From Clostridia bacterium (GTDB lineage: Bacteria > Bacillota > Clostridia > Christensenellales > Aristaeellaceae): a stretch of 14,314 nt of DNA. Shown here in pieces: positions 13,226-14,314 of this stretch. The notes under the pieces were generated by a model, which saw nothing but the letters and a program-made list of their open reading frames with translations, did not search any database and was not told the origin of the DNA. Numbering within the stretch: the first letter of the stretch is position 1; every line of letters begins with the position of its first letter. A program made the translations under genes and the position numbers. Location of the stretch: the NCBI GenBank assembly GCA_900769075.1, contig CAAGFE010000024.1, positions 1 to 14,314 of the forward strand, in the 5' to 3' direction.

Positions 13226-14158
13226 ATGCTGTATGACGTCATCATCCTCGGCGCGGGCCCTGCCGGTCTGTCCGCCGCCCTGTACGCAGGACGTGCCTGC
13301 CTGAAAACCCTGCTGATCGAGAAGGCCATGCCCGGCGGCCAGATCACCCTGACCAACGACATCGAAAACTACCCCGGCCAGCTGCTGGAGGGCGAAAGCG
13401 GCTTTTCCCTGACCGAGCGCATGAGCCAGCAAGCGGACAAATTCGGCGTGGAACGTGCCTATGACGAGATTACCGCCATCGACCTCTCCGGCGATGAAAA
13501 GGTGCTGACCGGCGCGTCCGGCGAATACCGCGCGAAAACCGTGATCATCGCCACCGGCGCCCATCCCCGGCCCATTGGCTGCGAGAACGAGGCCGCCTTC
13601 ACCGGGCGGGGAATTTCCTTCTGCGCCACCTGCGACGGCGCGTTCTTCCGCGATCTGCCCGTTTTTGTGGTCGGCGGCGGCGACAGCGCGGTGGAAGAGG
13701 CCCTCTATCTCACCCGTTTTGCCCGCAAGGTGACCATCATCCACCGCCGCGATCGGCTGCGGGCGGTGAAGGGGATTCAGGAGCGGGCCTTCGCAAACCC
13801 CAAGATCGACTTCCTGTGGAACACGGTGGTTGAGCGGGTGGACGGCGATATGGCGCTGACCGAGATGACGGTCCGCAACGTGGTCACCGGGGAGAGGAGC
13901 GTCATCCGCGCCAGCGGGGAGGACGGCATGTTCGGCCTGTTCGGCTTCGTGGGCTATGCGCCCAACACCGCGCTCTTTGAGGGCAAGGTGGCGATGGAGG
14001 GCGGGTACATCGCTGCGGACGAGAACATGCACACCAGCGTGCCCGGTGTTTTCGCCGCGGGCGACGTGCGGGTGAAGAGCCTGCGCCAGGTAATCACCGC
14101 CGCCGCGGACGGCGCGATTGCGGCCATGCAGTGCGCGAAGTACATCGAAGAAATGTAA
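13226..14158 (+). CDS. trxB: Thioredoxin reductase (NADPH)
   Basis: The 310-residue flavoenzyme transfers electrons from NADPH through FAD and a redox-active disulfide to thioredoxin. All landmarks are present: FAD-binding GAGPAGLSAA (9-18), GGQITLTNDIENYPG (37-51), active-site CATC (Cys133, Cys136), NADPH-binding VGGGDSAVEEA (149-159), HRRDRLRA (173-180, arginines contacting the 2'-phosphate of NADPH), and the C-terminal FAD motif FAAGDVR (276-282) followed by RQVITAAADGAIAA. Length is normal for bacterial TrxB. An ATG six codons upstream (13208) has no ribosome-binding site, whereas AAAGGAA (13212-13218) lies 7 bases before the ATG at 13226, so the latter is used. It starts 19 bases after the pyruvyl transferase-family gene, probably in the same operon. 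The thioredoxin gene is not in the window. Confidence 0.97.
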   Translation: MLYDVIILGAGPAGLSAALYAGRACLKTLLIEKAMPGGQITLTNDIENYPGQLLEGESGFSLTERMSQQADKFGVERAYDEITAIDLSGDEKVLTGASGEYRAKTVIIATGAHPRPIGCENEAAFTGRGISFCATCDGAFFRDLPVFVVGGGDSAVEEALYLTRFARKVTIIHRRDRLRAVKGIQERAFANPKIDFLWNTVVERVDGDMALTEMTVRNVVTGERSVIRASGEDGMFGLFGFVGYAPNTALFEGKVAMEGGYIAADENMHTSVPGVFAAGDVRVKSLRQVITAAADGAIAAMQCAKYIEEM

Positions 14159-14165
14159 GCATATG

Positions 14166-14196
14166 AAAAGTCCCAACTCATTACGAGTCGGGACTT
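14166..14196 (-). terminator. Hairpin downstream of trxB, best as a minus-strand terminator
   Basis: AAGTCCCAACTC (14168-14179) and GAGTCGGGACTT (14185-14196) form a 12-bp stem with one mismatch and a 5-base loop. Read on the minus strand it is followed by TTTTCAT, a short T-run that would serve a convergent gene beyond the window. On the plus strand the tail is only TTCAG. Confidence 0.6.
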
Positions 14197-14203
14197 CAGC
14201 GTG

Positions 14204-14234
14204 TCAAACAAGTGGCCAGAGGCCACTTGTTTGA
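14204..14234. terminator. Perfect 14-bp inverted repeat, likely bidirectional terminator
   Basis: TCAAACAAGTGGCC (14204-14217) and its exact reverse complement (14221-14234) are separated by AGA. The GC-rich core AAGTGGCC/GGCCACTT is flanked by A-rich and T-rich ends (TTGTTTGA), the layout of a two-way intrinsic terminator. It lies 46 bases after the trxB stop. Confidence 0.6.
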
Positions 14235-14314
14235 GATATGCGCTCGGTCACTGGTCGCTGCGCTCCCGGCCGTTCCCTCCCGTAAGGAAGCTTTTCCTAC
14301 GGAAAAGCACGAAA
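14235..14314. other. Gene-free right end with two mutually exclusive hairpins
   Basis: No convincing coding region is seen. CCGTA-A-GGAA (14280-14289) can pair with TTCC-TACGG (14294-14302), while GCTTTTCC (14290-14297) can pair with GGAAAAGC (14301-14308). The two stems share bases 14294-14297 and 14301-14302 and cannot form together. The window ends 6 bases later, so context is missing. Confidence 0.5.

Noticed and set aside
14204..14234. Perfect 14-bp palindrome as a phage attachment site or transposon end
   Set aside because: No integrase, transposase or flanking direct repeat is present; position and A/T-rich flanks after trxB fit a terminator.
1..14314. CRISPR array, tRNA or rRNA genes
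   Set aside because: I found no regularly spaced direct repeats, cloverleaf-like segments with CCA-type ends, or rRNA-like conserved stretches on either strand; gaps between genes are all under 230 bases.

Overview
The window is GC-rich chromosomal DNA, well over 60% GC across most of its length, from a bacterium that looks like a high-GC member of the Bacillota (Clostridia-like gut anaerobe). That placement is inference. It rests on the YitT-family membrane protein, strong AGGAGG-type ribosome-binding sites on every gene, an M15B carboxypeptidase with Bacillota-style peptidoglycan-binding repeats, and a TrxB preceded by a polysaccharide pyruvyl transferase-like gene. No RNA gene, insertion sequence or CRISPR array was found. 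Gene density is high and no gene-free stretch exceeds 230 bases.

Minus-strand block (1-10572), in transcription order: an M20 amidohydrolase; a sugar-phosphate nucleotidyltransferase with its own near-consensus promoter and a terminator; galE with its own promoter and a terminator; then a tightly packed set of a tubulin/FtsZ-like protein, a very large actin/Hsp70-fold protein, a YitT-family membrane protein and a TrmH/SpoU-family RNA methyltransferase. Gaps in this last set are 2, 19 and 26 bases. Beyond a small hairpin at 263-285 the GC content falls abruptly to about 39%, and the first 70 residues of a SAM-dependent methyltransferase run off the left edge.

Plus-strand block (10799-14158), divergent from the amidohydrolase: a membrane-anchored VanY-type D,D-carboxypeptidase with two peptidoglycan-binding domains, a pyruvyl transferase-family protein starting 8 bases after it, and thioredoxin reductase trxB. 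The right end (14159-14314) holds no gene but several hairpins, including a perfect 14-bp stem.

Functionally, the nucleotidyltransferase, GalE, the carboxypeptidase and the pyruvyl transferase relative fit cell-wall and surface-polymer metabolism. The part most likely to be under-described is the translationally coupled pair at 1980-7123. It couples a protein with tubulin-type nucleotide-binding loops to a protein with an actin/Hsp70-type ATPase domain at the end of a ~550-residue unrecognised region. Three promoters in the window also carry inverted repeats on or beside their -10 boxes, which suggests local repressor control.
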